NCBI GenBank assembly: GCA_951217055.1
Contig: OX578282.1
Location: forward strand, 12,587,877-12,651,876
Length of the DNA: 64,000 nt
Direction: 5' to 3'
Source of the DNA: Gerris lacustris
Taxonomy: Eukaryota > Arthropoda > Insecta > Hemiptera > Gerridae
Made by a program: the position numbers and the translations under genes. Below, piece by piece: positions 21,505-33,525 of this stretch (the first letter of the stretch is position 1; each line of letters begins with the position of its first letter). The notes beneath the pieces were generated by a model. The model ran no database searches. It was not told the DNA's origin and saw only the letters and a list, made by a program, of their open reading frames with translations.

Positions 21505-21808
21505 TTTGATTGTACAAGGTACAGGTACTAAATGTGTACTTTATAATTATAAGCGATACTTCTCGGACTAGTTCTATTGTCGTTATTGTTGACTTCTAGA
21601 CTTGTAGAAAATTAAAAGCTTAATTCGGGACTAGGTATCGTTACTGACAGAGGAAATTATTCTCCAGTGTAGTAGCTCAGTTGGTGGAGCGCTATACTGG
21701 AAATATAGAGGCCCGTGGTTCAAGTCCCAGCGCTGAAGTCTGTTTTTCTCTGTCTGTCTCTCTTTGTTAATAATAATTATAATTTGATTTAAATTAAAAT
21801 TTAGACTT
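21505..21808 (+). mobile_element. tRNA-headed SINE, plus strand
   Basis: The tRNA-like part (about 21662-21736) reads gtagtagctcagttggtgga (A box), ctatactggaaatatag (anticodon arm, GGA at the anticodon position) and gtggttcaagtcc (B box). The T stem and acceptor do not pair properly. The body is ctgtttttctctgtctgtct ... taataataattataatttga. The leader 21520-21660 also matches the minus-strand copy, so this is not a simple tRNA gene. It lies immediately before the acceptor of exon 21852. Confidence 0.75.
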
Positions 21809-21851
21809 CTTTTATTGATCCTAATTATTAATTTTATTTGGTTTTTGTTAG

Positions 21852-22014
21852 ACTTAGAGAAAGTTATATGCAAGCGGAGCTGCAGGCTGCGGTTATGAGG
21901 GTTGATCAACTTGAAGCGGAATTAGATGAATTTATTCGAATGAGGCAAGAAATTCCCAGGGAATTTCCAAGAGAACCTCCAAAGCCACCTCCTAGACTCC
22001 GTTCCCAAACCTCG
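21852..22014 (+). CDS. Cep290: CEP290-like gene, internal exon
   Basis: Acceptor tttgttag at 21844-21851, donor acctcg|gtaaaa, phase 0 out. The first base completes Arg, then LRESYMQAELQAAVMRVDQL and EAELDEFIRMRQE continue the coiled coil. The last third is Pro/Arg-rich (IPREFPREPPKPPPRLRSQTS), a clear break of the helix. In vertebrate CEP290 roughly a thousand further coiled-coil residues follow here; in this gene a polar linker follows instead. Confidence 0.88.
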
Positions 22015-22227
22015 GTAAAAATCAGTTTTATTTACTCTGAGAATTGAATGAACGGATGATTCTCTATCTTTTATAAATGAAACCTTTTTTTTAATGTTTA
22101 TAGTAGTTAATTTTTAAATAATTATTGACAAAGTTGCAAACTGTTCGGTTGTGACGTTCCGAAGTTAAATTGTCGTTCTGAGAGTGAACGGAAGCACAAT
22201 GTCGAGCTAAAATATTTACTTTTTAGA

Positions 22228-22920
22228 GTTTCGTTGGTAAAACCAAAAAAAAAAAACCCTTTTAGTTTCGTTCCTGTGTCTGTCTGTCACTCTGTACGGT
22301 TCCAATAACTTTTGAACCAAAAGAGATAGAAACGTGAAACTTTCCAGTATAAAAGATCGTTTTGACTCGCACACAGGAAAAATATAGCGAACTCAATATT
22401 ATCAGCTGTTCAAATTCAAAATGGCGGATAATTCACGTCTCGAAAAACAAATATTTTTTTTTAAATTTTGAGTAGGGTATCAAATGAAAGGTATTGAGGA
22501 GTAGAATAGAAATATATATACCACTTAGGGATAGTGCTTAATTTTCAGCGCCATTTTGTCAAAAAATATCGAAATTTTGCGTGCCCCCCCCCCCCCCCCC
22601 CCCTAAAATCGTATTTCCGCTATTACTAAAAATATAGAAAAATATGCAAAATGTGTGGTCTGCTGGGCCATAGAAAAAATAAGATTAGCAATTTGATCTG
22701 ATTTACTGGAAATCCAAGATGGCGGATAATTTATGTCACTCAAAAAAAAAAAAATTAATTTTGAGTGGGGTATCAAATGAAAGGTATTGAAGAGTAGATT
22801 TTAAAAATGTATAACACTTGATGTTAACATTTATTTTTGCGCACCATTTTGTCAAAAAAAAATCAAAACTTTTCTCCCCTCCCCCCATACTAATTATGTG
22901 TTCACAATACCAACGAAACC
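22228..22920 (+). mobile_element. TIR element, gtttcgttggta family, copy 1
   Basis: The left end gtttcgttggtaaaacc and right end taccaacgaaac are inverse. The body holds ctgtctgtcactctgtacgg, aagatcgttttgactcgcac and two successive nearly similar blocks (atggcggataat ... gtatcaaatgaaaggtattg). A 20-C tract sits at 22584-22603 and a shorter one at 22877-22886. The second copy is at 56873-57520. No transposase. Confidence 0.8.
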
Positions 22921-24645
22921 CTTTTTACGTGAGATTCACGCCTTACCAATTTATTTTTATTTGTATTAATAAGTTTATCATTTAAAAGGTGATTCGGCTT
23001 GAGGATTGTGTTTGGAGTGTTTGACAACTTTCCAGAATGACGTTTGATTCCGTTTAAGATTACTCTGAGAATAATTGTTAAATTCATTAGCAAAATGGAA
23101 AATCAAATTTGTTTGAGAAAGAGAACATAAGTAAATAGACACACTTATGTAAGTGTATTTAAATTATGAGGCATTATGACCTGCTTAAATACATATTGCA
23201 TGCTTAAGTCTTGTTTAAGTATTGCTTTATAACTAATAATCTTATAAAACAATACTTATTACTGTCTAGTTTGTTTTTTACATAATTGAACATTTATATT
23301 AAAAGAAAATTAAACCCTTTTTCCTATATAAAGCTATAAACAATAATCTAATTGTGAGGGCAGATCTGAAATTCTTATTATCTTTGAAATAATCGATAAT
23401 TTTTCTTAGACCCAGCCTCGGTGAGAAAGGAAAATGATGAAAATTAATTTATTCAAAAAAAGAAATGTTCTTTATATTAAAGGTAGAAAATATGTGGTAA
23501 AATATACATAGTAATGAAATATTATAATAAATTAAAGGTTTTACTGTTCGGCAAACTTGGCGGGTGTGGTAACGGTGAAATAGTGCTGGTGGAATAGTGC
23601 AGGTGATATGGTGAAAATGACGAACTACTTGGTAGATTATCGTGCTGAGTGTGAGTATAACAATGTCACTAGCTGCAATGGATAAAACATGTCCTCTTGG
23701 AGGAACCGATCTTCGTTGCCAGTCATATATGCGTATAGAACAACGCAACACGCAACGTCGAGTCTCGTGGAGACTCTTAGGACAGTGAGCACTGGGCGAG
23801 GTGGATGCTTCCAGGCTCGAAACCAGACTGCCTCCAGCTGATCCCTGCGGGCTCGCCACACGTAAATACGAAATTACCCTTGATCGGCCCAGGCAGAAAG
23901 CCTTTATAATCTTATCTATACTCTAATACTCTTTATTACATTAGTAAACCACATACAAATTATTACATAAAAACTAATTATCTAATTGTTTATAAAAACT
24001 ATTGTGTGTGAACACTAATTCCGAAATAGTCGAGCAATGAATGCCCTCTCATATAGTTCGAATTTAATTCTCATAGTAAGTGCATTATTAATAATTTATA
24101 ATTGAACAGATTTATAACGTGTTCAACAAGGGTCATTTTTAAAATTTTGCTTTTTGTTTTAGCGGAATAAATTGATTTTTTTTATCTCAAAAAATAGATT
24201 ATTCCCAAAAACCTACCTATATGCATGGTAAATAGCCTTCAGCCTTAAGGCTCAAATTGTGCAGAATTAAAATTAGGAATGAAGCCTGTGATTAGATTTT
24301 TGATATCTTGCTTAGAACTAGTATAATTTTAATTTTACTGTTTTTCCTAACCTCAAAGGGCGGTAGAGCCTTAATGTTATAATCAAAATAGTCTTTTTAA
24401 GATTTTGGTAAAAAAGTTTTGATGGCAGAACCCTTTAATTAAATATGTTTAAATATAATAATGAAAAATATTTGTTTTGTATTTAAATTCAGTCTTACTA
24501 TATATTAGTATTTCTTGCACCTTTGTGCAAATGTCGTGTAAGTAACAGAAACAACCCCTTTTGTAAGACTTTTTTCACAATCGTTATAAGAAAAGTTTGT
24601 AATGGATATTTTTGTAGGGGGCTAATGCGTGTTTCCTTGTTCTAG
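22921..24645. other. Intron with one GC-richer patch
   Basis: About 23640-23900 is noticeably richer in GC than its surroundings and open for 74 and 136 codons on the minus strand, without any motif I recognise. It may be a fragment of an unknown transposon. The rest is AT-rich with no partner in the window. Confidence 0.4.
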
Positions 24646-24797
24646 AAAACGACTAGTGGAAGTCAGGACGAAGGAGGCTCAAGTAATGGTGACCATAATA
24701 ATGGTAATGGTAATGATGATGATAATGGTTCTGATCCGCCTCCTGAAGCCGGCGCTAACCCTGATCCTACAGATCCTGAACAAAGCCAGTCTGACAG
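24646..24797 (+). CDS. Cep290: CEP290-like gene, internal low-complexity exon
   Basis: Acceptor cttgttctag at 24636-24645, donor gacag|gtaaat; phase 0 in, phase 2 out. It encodes 50 codons of low complexity: KTTSGSQDEGGSSNGDHNNG, then Asn/Gly/Asp runs, then PPPEAGANPDPTDPEQSQSD. No homology to vertebrate CEP290 is visible. It is accepted because both splice sites are good, the frame is open, and its phase fits both the upstream exon and the exon 12.5 kb downstream. Confidence 0.75.
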
Positions 24798-24954
24798 GTA
24801 AATTATTGTACCAAACCTAATATATTAGTTTATATATAAATTTATTTCAAAACAGTTTTACTATTTGGATAATTGCTGTTTTTCATAATTTATTATTGGA
24901 TTATATTCTGTGAAATTTAGTTCACTCACTTATACCACGCTCGGGTGAGCTCCA

Positions 24955-25020
24955 GCCAGGAGTTTTTGTGATCATAGCCCTGCATAGGTAAGTAGGGCTA
25001 TGACCACAAAAACTCCTGGC
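24955..25020. repeat. Hairpin, 27-bp arms
   Basis: gccaggagtttttgtgatca plus tagccct (24955-24981) is inverse to agggctatgaccacaaaaac plus tcctggc (24994-25020), with two mismatches and a 12-bp loop. It lies 160 bp downstream of the exon ending at 24797. Confidence 0.85.
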
Positions 25021-25330
25021 AATTCTTCTCTATCCTGGATTGTCTCCTTCATGATTGCCCGCTGAAATCTCTCAGATCGTCCTGGGCGTCCTATTGCCAC
25101 CTCTTTCTGGACACATCTCTTCTCCTTCCGCCTCCAGGGGTTCCAAAATTGATTTTTTTGGGACTCGTATATTCAGGTATGAGCCCCTTCGTACTAAAGT
25201 ATTCTCCAAGTACCTTCCTACCAACCTCTGATGCAGCTCCATTGATCTTTCGTAGTACCTTCCGCTCCCATCTACATATAGGATTGTCTCCTCCTTGTTG
25301 ACGAGAGTCTATGTTTAAGACCCTAGTGTG
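25021..25330 (-). mobile_element. Possible retroelement fragment
   Basis: A non-repetitive, GC-richer block with many ctcc runs. Read on the minus strand it gives broken frames rich in Gly/Arg (for example RKEKRCVQKEVAIGRPGRSE). This would fit the decayed C-terminal part of a LINE, but no diagnostic motif is visible. Confidence 0.25.
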
Positions 25331-25569
25331 GCTATTACTTGGACTACACTTTTATATACCTGCAGTTAAGTATTCTGGCTGATACTAACAACAAACAAAA
25401 GTGTAGATTGTAGAACATATTCATTGATTCCACAATTAATTTGTTAGTGCCGTTCTTCTATGATGGTTATCCGTGTCTCCCGCAAGCCAGTGCCATGCTT
25501 TGATTTTCTCATAAATCTTTACATTATAAGTTGTTGTGAAAATTCCTTTCTTATCTATTGCATCCAGGC

Positions 25570-25860
25570 TTACCAAGGTAAAAGAAACTACGCGATTGTT
25601 CCAAAAAAAAAGAAGATATATATGTCTCCGATTAAATAAATTAAATAAGACCGAAATCTGTTTTAGACATCAGGGAACTTTTTGGATCCGTGTCTGTCTA
25701 TCAGTCTGTTGCTCAATTTTTCGGAACCAACAATACTTCAAGACTACTCGTCCGATTCTAATGAAATTAGGATGATTGGTTATAATTCGTCCATTGTTGG
25801 CTTGTTGGACCCACATAAGTATCAACCTTCAGCGTTTATTTGTTTCTCTTCCACATGTGC
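25570..25860 (+). repeat. Dispersed repeat related to 34765-35030 and 55395-55680
   Basis: Shared words are gaaatctgttttagacatca, gggaactttttggatccgtg, tctgtctatc and cgtccgattctaatgaaatt. The layout (Thr/Lys-like a-rich lead, then an address to a taatgaaatt tail) is the same in the three copies and inverted at 8880-9003. Confidence 0.6.
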
Positions 25861-25949
25861 ACCATCATACTTTTGTTTACGCACGTATAGCTATTATAGG
25901 CCACCAAATTTTTAATAAATTTCGATGGTTTGTGGAAAGTAACCCACAG

Positions 25950-26138
25950 ATAGACTCATATTAATTCCATCTTCTGAGCTCATTAATTATTGCTAAATTT
26001 ATACTTTAATTCATATAAAAAAAATCATAGATTCAATAAATTTAATCAATTTTACAATAATAGGTTTTAAAAGCATAAAATCAATAAAGTATGCGCGATA
26101 GAACACCTGGAAGCTATGTGCCACACTAATTGGCAGAC
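25950..26138. mobile_element. Right half of the gtgtggcacatagctt TIR element
   Basis: ttctgagctcattaattatt ... gcataaaatcaataaagtat followed by aagctatgtgccacactaat and tggcaga matches the right half of 53515-53961. The left half is missing. Confidence 0.6.
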
Positions 26139-27640
26139 TATTTTTTTTATCCTTAAAATTCTTAAATGTGTTTAAGATGTACTATTAGAAGAATCCACTA
26201 GATTTTTTATTGTAATTTCAACTGAAAAAAAAATGAAATAAGCTGTCCCTAAATAATTTATTTTTCATTTTTAAATTTCTGTCAGTATTATTTATTTTAA
26301 TTTTACCTCAAATTTTCTCTCGCTTTTAAATTAAAAAAATAAAATAAAATAAAGTATTTAAACGTTTAAAATTAAAAATAAGCTTGGGAAGCTGTTTGTT
26401 TTTTTTTCACTTGTTTTACTTGTTTCACTCTCTGATAACGTGAACAAATATTTATTTCAGAATTGTGTAACACGTCACTGGAGTTAAACATAAAACTTTT
26501 TTTTACCTCCCCCCCCCCCCTCCCCCCATACCTCTCATCAAAAGTGAAAAGTACAGAAAATATATATATATATAAAAAAATGAAAAATGAAAAAAACATG
26601 TGTTTAAAAATAAAAAATACAAAATCCTCTCCTCTCCCATACTAAATTGTTGAAACATTTTTCTCTCAACATGTATGGAGCAAGCATAAAACAAAAACAA
26701 ATGCAGTTCTACAAACAACTTCTGTATACAAAACGTTTTATAAAATATCAAATAGGTAGGAAAATTATTATTTTAAATAAGTTTCATTTAAATATATACA
26801 GAGGATAGATTCTAATTTAATAAAAAAATATCAAACATGTATTTATCACTTAATATAATAAATATATGGCTTTTAAAGGAGAAAAAAGGATTTTTAATAA
26901 TAAATATGAATATTTGACAATATAATAATTTACGAACAGTATATTTGTGTATAATACTTTTTTTATATAAAAAAGTTGTAGTGTCTTGTTTATAAATTAT
27001 GTAGGCCATGTTTAAAAATTATCTATGCTTTTTTATTCTTATTTAATATTTTCAGGTTAGGTCTTTCTTATTATATTTAATTTCAGTTTATTACTTTTCT
27101 TATTTTTTAAATTTTGAAATTAATGTCCCAAATGTATAGATTAACTTGTACAATATGGATTCCTGTTCACTGTGATTTATATGTAAATGATTGCTAAATG
27201 AGTCTATTGCAATGAAGCTTTATAAGAAATGAGTGTCTATGCAATAAATCCTTTGTATAATGGATAATAATGCGCTTAAGATCCTTCTCAACATCACATT
27301 TTGAACTCAGTGAAGATATTTTTTCCTATTCTGAATAAATAAAAATGGCATATGCCGTGATTTGCTCTTAATCTACTAATGGCTGTGACCATTGTTCTGG
27401 TCGTTGCTGCACCTCTATACCATAGTGTTGACCCAGCACGACTATTAAAATAGATTTGTAAAAACTTGAAGGTTGTATCGTGTCACTGTTTCTAACATTG
27501 TAGAGTTGGTTGGTAAATCACTGCCAAAAAATTTCCTTATATTCTCTGCCATATTATAATTGCGAGTTCCTTGTTAGTTCCACATTCTCTCACCATATCA
27601 TCAATAGGATATGATTCAAATTGCCAGTTTTGAATCACTC
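26139..27640. other. AT-rich intron with a C tract
   Basis: Contains a C run at 26508-26520 followed by a second short one at 26522-26527, and a short TA run at 26560-26572. No coding frame or repeat partner recognised. Confidence 0.5.
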
Positions 27641-27649
27641 GTCATTTTG

Positions 27650-27790
27650 TTGTTTGTTACTTAGCAACACTGTTGAATACATTCCGATTTCATTCTGTGT
27701 GTCATCATGGAACGCTTTTCAATTGAGCAACATGTGTGTGATTCCAAAAGCAACGGTTTTGTTATAAAAAAAGGACGTTTATGGGGGGGG
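27650..27790 (+). pseudogene. Mariner-type transposase N-terminal fragment
   Basis: After tgttacttagcaacactgtt the frame from ATG 27707 reads MERFSIEQHV and soon decays, ending at a G run (27784-27793). The MERF-S/T-I-E-Q start is characteristic of the helix-turn-helix of an insect IS630/Tc1/mariner-type family. An inverted, similarly short relative is at 28802-29010. Together they may be the two ends of a larger, rearranged element. Confidence 0.5.
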
Positions 27791-27882
27791 GGGAGGGCAG
27801 ATATGGGTAATACATTGATATGACTTGCCGCTCAGCGCCTTTGACACAGCATATTCGAAGGAGTATTTCTTGAATTTGAGTA

Positions 27883-28252
27883 TGATCCTGAGTGCTAAGT
27901 TAGTTAGTAGACCAAATATCAAGTTGATGTTAGCATGTCACTTGATAGGTTAGTTATTCAATTATTACTCCATATATCAGTGGTCACCTATCAAGTGACA
28001 AGCTAACATCAACTTGATTTTTGGTCTACTAACTAATGTTGTACTTAGGATCATGAAAATCACATTATTCACCAAAATGGCTGGGACATGGCCGCTCTCC
28101 ATCGTTTTTGGTTTTTTTCAAATGTCTATTGCCAAGCTGACGAGCTTATGTCCCTCCCGCAAACGAACTTAGCTGATCACATTTTTTAACAGGTACCAAA
28201 AGATTATTTGATGTTAGTCAAACCCTCATTTGCACGCTACCTCCTGAACTAT
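27883..28252. mobile_element. Foldback element FB1, left-truncated copy
   Basis: The central hairpin is preserved: gttagttagtagaccaaata, tcaagttgatgttag ... inverted as ctaacatcaacttgattttt and ggtctactaactaa. The right arm body (ggacatggccgctctccatc, ccaagctgacgagc) runs to gcacgctacctcctgaacta. The outer left arm is absent. Confidence 0.75.
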
Positions 28253-28597
28253 ACATTTAATATGTATAAGTTTCTTTTAAAATGGTTCTACAAATAAATA
28301 AAATTCAATAAAAAAATGCAATAGGCCTCGTTTTTAACACCTAACCACATTATTATGTAGTACGTAAAACCAAATTAAAAAGTATTTCAAGAGTTAAAAA
28401 AAATCTTCCAATTTATTATACTTTTTTGACTTTGGTTAAGTTAAGTTAGGCCAACGAATATTAACTAACCATAACGGTTTTGTAAAAAAATTCAAACAAA
28501 ACCCAATTATAGAACTTCTATAGTTCATAAAAACTAGGACGAAAAAACAATGTCGCCACATTGTTTTTTTTTATAAATGTTAATAGCGGCCCCCCGG

Positions 28598-28747
28598 CCG
28601 CTAGTAAAATTTGGTGGGGAGGACCACTAACAAAATTTGGTGGGGAGGGCCGCTAGTAAAATTTGGTGGGGAGGGCCGCTAGTAAAATTTGGTGGCGAGA
28701 GCCACTAGTAAAATTTGGTGGGGAGGGCCACTAGTAAAAATTTGGCC
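28598..28747. repeat. 26-bp minisatellite, about 6 units
   Basis: The unit ggccgctagtaaaatttggt plus ggggag recurs about six times with small changes (ggaccactaac, ggcgagagccact). It lies between the FB1 copy and the inverted transposase fragment. Confidence 0.85.
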
Positions 28748-28801
28748 TAGGGCGTCAAAAGTCCTAAATCTGGCACTGGGTGGTGTGACAAACCTCTTCT
28801 C

Positions 28802-29010
28802 CTAAAATTGTTGATTACTGATTGTCGGACAGTTACTGCAAAAACCCTCTTCGTTGTTATAAAGAGCTTTCACAATTAACATAATTTGCCCACTTGAAAA
28901 GTGTTCCATGATGTCACACAGAATGTTTGGAGATTTAAACTTTATTCTCAACCGCAACAGTGTTGCTAAGCAACAAACGACAAAATAATAGCGATCCAAA
29001 ACCGGCTCGC
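28802..29010 (-). pseudogene. Mariner-type transposase N-terminal fragment, minus strand
   Basis: On the minus strand, after gtcgtttgttgcttagcaac, an ATG at 28909 opens MEHFSSGQIMLIVKALYNNE, then CSNCPTISNQQF and a stop. It matches the amino end of mariner-like transposases (MERF-x-x-E-Q-x-x-x-IVK-x-YY-x-N). The upstream part shares the ttgcttagcaacactgttg motif with 27655-27680. Confidence 0.55.
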
Positions 29011-29159
29011 ATTTTGAACCATCCTATACTATATCATTAGGTTTTATTTTTTTTTATATCATGAAGTATTTATAATACTTGATAACAAACAACTGGAGAG
29101 TACAGAGCTGGTTTTTTTTTTTTCTTTTCAACTGTGCTTAAACAATCAGTAAAGGTAAC

Positions 29160-29620
29160 CAATTTGTTATGACCTCACGTCAACAGAGATTTAAGAGCTG
29201 CATTGTAGCAGCTCGAGCCTAGAAAACCTCTTTGCTCGAGCTTTACAGCTGAATTAATAGCAATTTTATGCTATTAATTCATCTTTAGACCAAAAACCGT
29301 CTCTTAGAATAATTAATATACGCACACCCAAAGTTTTTGGTTATTTTAGATCCGTCTGTAAATAGATAATAAGACGAAGGCCAACGTTTTTCCACGTCAT
29401 CCCAAAACTTATTGTTTCGGATAATTATGGTGTTTTTATTGTAATCATCATGTCTAACATCAAAGTAATAACACCAAAGAACAAATTATGGTAGCTAAGT
29501 AAAAAGTAAGGCGAGTCGGAAAAAAATATAAACATCCTGCTTATTCCATCTTTCTTATTATCATCTATCAATGGACAATTTTTTTCCTTCTGGTAGATCA
29601 GATATTTTCTTGATCTCGGT
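29160..29620 (-). pseudogene. Decayed LINE fragment with RNase H motif
   Basis: On the minus strand the frame around 29370-29340 reads YLFTDGSKI, then GCAYIN about 10 residues on. This is the FTDGSK box and following Gly of the RNase H domain found in I/R1/Loa-type LINEs. Further upstream (about 29610) it gives ISDLPEGKK. Frameshifts and stops are frequent, so it is a dead fragment. Confidence 0.5.
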
Positions 29621-30004
29621 CAATATTGGTGTAGGAATAATTCCTTAAAAGAAATATACAAAATAATATTTATTTTCTGACAAATAAAGAGGGTTTCTTG
29701 GCTTTAGAATACAACACAGGTAATGGAGTAGAAGAGAGTAACAATCCAAAACATATTCGTAAACAACAATTTTGGTTCTTCTAAAGTGAATCCAGTATCT
29801 GACTGTTCCGGCATTGTTCTTAAAATATGGAACCGAAATCCACAACTGATCCAACTGTAGTCCTATAGAATAAAAGAGCCATGTTAGGGTAGCCGGTTTC
29901 CGGAAAGGATTTTCAACCATCGATTACCTACACTCTTAACAACAACTCACAGAAGAAGTTGAAGAATTGAATACTCTTATTTACATTTCAATAATAAATT
30001 ACAA

Positions 30005-31085
30005 ATAGGCATTCGATAGCTTAGGACACGACTATCTTTATGAAAGCTTAGCTGAAGAAGGTATAGACGAAACTATAAATGAATTGATTAGAGAAATATA
30101 CAACAGAAGTGTCGCTAGCATTGTCTTCGCTAAATTTGACAAAATCGGAGAAGATTTTCCACTAGAGAGAGGCGTCAAACAAAGAGAAGTGTCCTTACCA
30201 GATCTCTTCAACGAGGCGTTAAAAAGAGTACACTGTAAAACCTCATGGGAGGAAAAAGGAATTCTCATTGATGGGAAAAGGCTTTCCCAGCTCTGCTTTG
30301 TGGAGAGTTCATTCTTATTGACACATCAGCGGAAGAACTAGAAGAAATTCTAAACGAAATTAATGAACTCGATGAAGAAGCTGGTCTTTATATTATCCCT
30401 AGCAAAACTGTAATACTGATGACTAATAGAAACACCAAACTAATCAAACTAGAAGGAAAGGAAATAACATGGGTTCAAGACGCAGTGTACTTAGGGCAAA
30501 TGATAACTTTCGTGAATCACTAACCAAAATAAATCAATAGAAGAATTACATTGGTTTGGAAAAAATACTGGTCTTTAAAAATAACTTTTAAAGCAATAAG
30601 AAAATGTACCTCAAAAGAAAAGTGTTCAACGCATGCATTATACCATGCTTCACCTATAGGGCCCAAACTTGGGCGCGGACCAAGAAATTAGTAAACAGAC
30701 TAAAAATAGCACAGCATGCTATGGAACGGAGCAAGCTTGGAGTGAAAATGAGTGACATGATTTGAAACTCAGAAATGATAAAAACTGCAGGAATTTAAGA
30801 TGTCATTGAAGAAGCTATGCATGTAAGAACTTATGTGGGACTGGGCCGAACACGTCGCGTCGTAAGGTTAAGAGATGGTAGATGGACCATATTATTGACA
30901 GACTGGTACTCATACGACAAAAATAGGAACAGATGTCGTCCTGTCACCAGGTAGGGAGACAGCATCATTACAGTTGCAGGGATCCAATTGGTATAGAAAA
31001 GCAAAAAGCAGAGCTGAATGGCAAAATCTTTGGGAGGCCTATGCCCAGAAATAGGCCTTTTCAATAAACAAAGAAATAAATAAAT
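30005..31085 (+). pseudogene. 5'-truncated LINE reverse transcriptase remnant
   Basis: The conceptual translation gives FDSLGHDYLYESLAEEGIDE, ERGVKQREVSLPDLFNEALK (the GVKQGD-x-LSP-x-LFN motif of reverse transcriptases, damaged), then VYLGQMI, AMERSKLGVKMSD and a final GGLCPE. The YLGQ and AMERxxLGV motifs fit RTE/BovB-like insect LINEs. The catalytic FADD box is not intact. The copy is 5'-truncated, has several frameshifts and ends in a simple aaataaataaataaaat tail at about 31070-31092. Confidence 0.7.
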
Positions 31086-31664
31086 AAAATAAAACAAAAA
31101 CTCAAAAAGGAAGTAATAATAAATGAATAACTCATTGATTAAGGGGAAAAAGAAGAAGGGGGTATAAATACAGAAGTTATTTTAATTGATCTATTTAATT
31201 TATTAAGAATTTTTATTCGAAACTAAAATTTACTTTTTATACCACTTATATTTAATTTAATGTAACAATCACTCAGTGAGAATTACAAATATATTGCTTT
31301 GACAATAAAAGAGTAATCATTTATGAAAATTAATTATTGAAACATTATTAAAATACCTCTTTTATCCAATTTGTTGCCTAAAACATAAAAACCACGTGAG
31401 TTTAAATAAAAAGGATAGCCGAGAGGATGAATGAACAGTCAAATTAGTCTTTAATCATTTCAAATATAGCGTCACGTTAAGTAAATAACAAGCCTATATT
31501 GTAAGCCCTTTCATAAAACATTTTGAATTAATAAAGAGCGTGGATCCTATTATAATCTCCATGAACTCTTGACGTCTGTTTAAATATGAAAGGGATTATA
31601 AATGAATATATACTATTCGTTTGAACTTCCCCCATTACCCATTATGTGAATTACTTTTTGCAAA

Positions 31665-31756
31665 ATTAAAGTATGGTCGAACGTAGCTTGTTGTTCGACC
31701 ACACTTTAATATTTTCAGTCGAACATAGCTTGATAAGCTATGTTCGACTGAAAAGA
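31665..31756. repeat. Twin hairpins sharing a gtcgaac core
   Basis: Hairpin 1: attaaagtatggtcgaac (31665-31682) with gttcgaccacactttaat (31693-31710), one mismatch. Hairpin 2: ttttcagtcgaacatagctt (31712-31731) with aagctatgttcgactgaaaa (31735-31754), perfect, 3-base loop. Both left arms continue gtcgaac(g/a)tagctt, so one derives from the other. No known function. Confidence 0.9.
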
Positions 31757-31900
31757 TTTTGGATAAATCAATACTTATTTTTGAATTCTTCGAGCATCTC
31801 AACCTAACATAATAGAAGAGATTCCATTGAAATCTAAACCACTGTACATAAATACAGAATAATATAAACAGGTCAAGTGTGTGCTAGTCAGCACTCAGCG

Positions 31901-32587
31901 AGGGTCCGTAGGCCACACTATATAGTGTTTAACTGTAAAGTGTATAAACAGTGTTTTTTTAAAATGCTAAAAAGCTTACTTTGAACCATTCTAAAGGTTT
32001 GATATTCTCAAAACACACTCTGATAAAGTATTTTTTTGCCACTGAACCGGACTACAACCATATAAATACATCGAAAAGACCATAATTATAAAAAAAACGT
32101 ATTTTGTCAATAAAGAATAAAATAATATTTTTTTTCGAAATTTCCAAAAAGTGGTATCTTTACTTTTGGTCGAAGAATGTTCAGGAATTTTTTCAGATTT
32201 TTTGCACTTCACATAAGCGAGATAGAGGAGGGGGGGGGGCACGTTTCACACCCACTTCAAACTTGCCTACGCTCGCCCTATCAAAGTTATAAAATAAGAA
32301 TTATATATTTTTGTAATCAGCTCGACGTACCCTTTCATATGATACCCCTCACGGTGTCGAAAAAAATAAAAAAATTTTAACCCTTAAGATTTTTTACCCT
32401 AATTCTTTTTTAAAAATATTTTTTTTAAGTCGCTATATTTTTAATATATGTGGGCACGTACAAAACACATACATGCCAAATTTCAAAGTGATCGGACGAA
32501 AGGTGTAGCCGTGAGAGCACGCGAGAGGACGGACGGACAGACACACGCAGGAAAATATAAGGGTCCTTGATTTTGCCTACGGACCCT
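31901..32587. mobile_element. TIR element with agggtccgtaggc termini
   Basis: agggtccgtaggcc (31901) and gcctacggaccct (32575-32587) are inverse. The inside includes a G tract at 32229-32239 and near the right end tgccaaatttcaaagtgatc, ggacggacggacagacacac. It has the look of a common insect non-autonomous DNA transposon end. No frame. Confidence 0.7.
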
Positions 32588-33244
32588 AATAATATTCATG
32601 CCTAATATATACCTTACACTTAAGGTCAGCTCAGAGCATCTTAAGAATTCCACTGTGTCAGACCTCTGTCATCCTTACCCATCCGAAATATTATTACAAC
32701 TAGAAACACTCATGCGTTTATGATAATAATTTCTGTAAATACTAATTTTGTTGGGGATCTTATCAGTCTACAACACGTCCACGTGCAATTCTAAATTATT
32801 AGTTGACTTCCTGCCGGTTTGCAGCAGATTGAGCTATACGGTGACGAGGCAGTCCAATATAATTTAGCTTTATACGAATATTCTGTTTCATCGGTGTTCT
32901 TGACACACAGAGTGAAAAATAAATTTTTGAGATTTTGATGGATTTACACGTTTGAGGAAGACCTGCAAGAAGGAAACCTCTGCGTCAAAGAAAGTGGTGT
33001 TTTTAAAACTGTCCGTTTGTTAGTGTAGAAGCGCGGAGACTAAATTAGACCGATTTAGATGAAATTTGTCAATGATATGCATGTTCAAAAAAATGGTTCT
33101 CAACATACTTTGAAGCAAAATCTAGAAATCAATTTTAGCTTTACATTTACCCCCCGAATAAATCTGAATAAATATGAAAAAAAAATGGAATTTTCGACGA
33201 TTTTAATTTTAAAAAATTGTAAAATGGATTCTATTTAGATATTA

Positions 33245-33384
33245 ATAGGTTTGTTCCAACCACACTTCAAACTGGTTTGGAACTGTCCGACGCATGCGTA
33301 TCGGACCACATTTAAACGATTTTGCTAATGCACATGCGTCGTACAATTTGAAACTAGTTTGAGGTGTGGTTGGAACAAACCTAA
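33245..33384. mobile_element. Foldback MITE inserted in another repeat
   Basis: taggtttgttccaaccacac ... is inverse to gtgtggttggaacaaaccta over about 45 bp, with a ccgacgcatgcgtatcgg centre. It splits the repeat shared with 14230-14520, whose halves lie at 33150-33244 and 33385-33450, showing insertion order. Confidence 0.85.
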
Positions 33385-33463
33385 TATTATCATAATATGT
33401 CGTTTCCCCGGGAAAATCTAGTTCCTGAGAAAATATCAATATTCGCAAAGAGTGAGATGTCGG

Positions 33464-33490
33464 GTTCGACTCCACACCGGGGAGAAATTA
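33464..33490 (+). repeat. tRNA B-box-like fragment
   Basis: gtcgggttcgactccacacc is followed by ggggag. It has the shape of a T arm, but no A box or anticodon arm lies upstream at the right distance. Probably a SINE relic. Confidence 0.35.
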
Positions 33491-33525
33491 TTTGTATGGT
33501 ATGCTTTGATAAAATGTTAAATAAT

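Noticed and set aside
23449..23861. Minus-strand frames of 136 and 74 codons in a GC-richer patch
   Set aside because: No recognisable domain, and they overlap in different frames; kept only as an unexplained patch.
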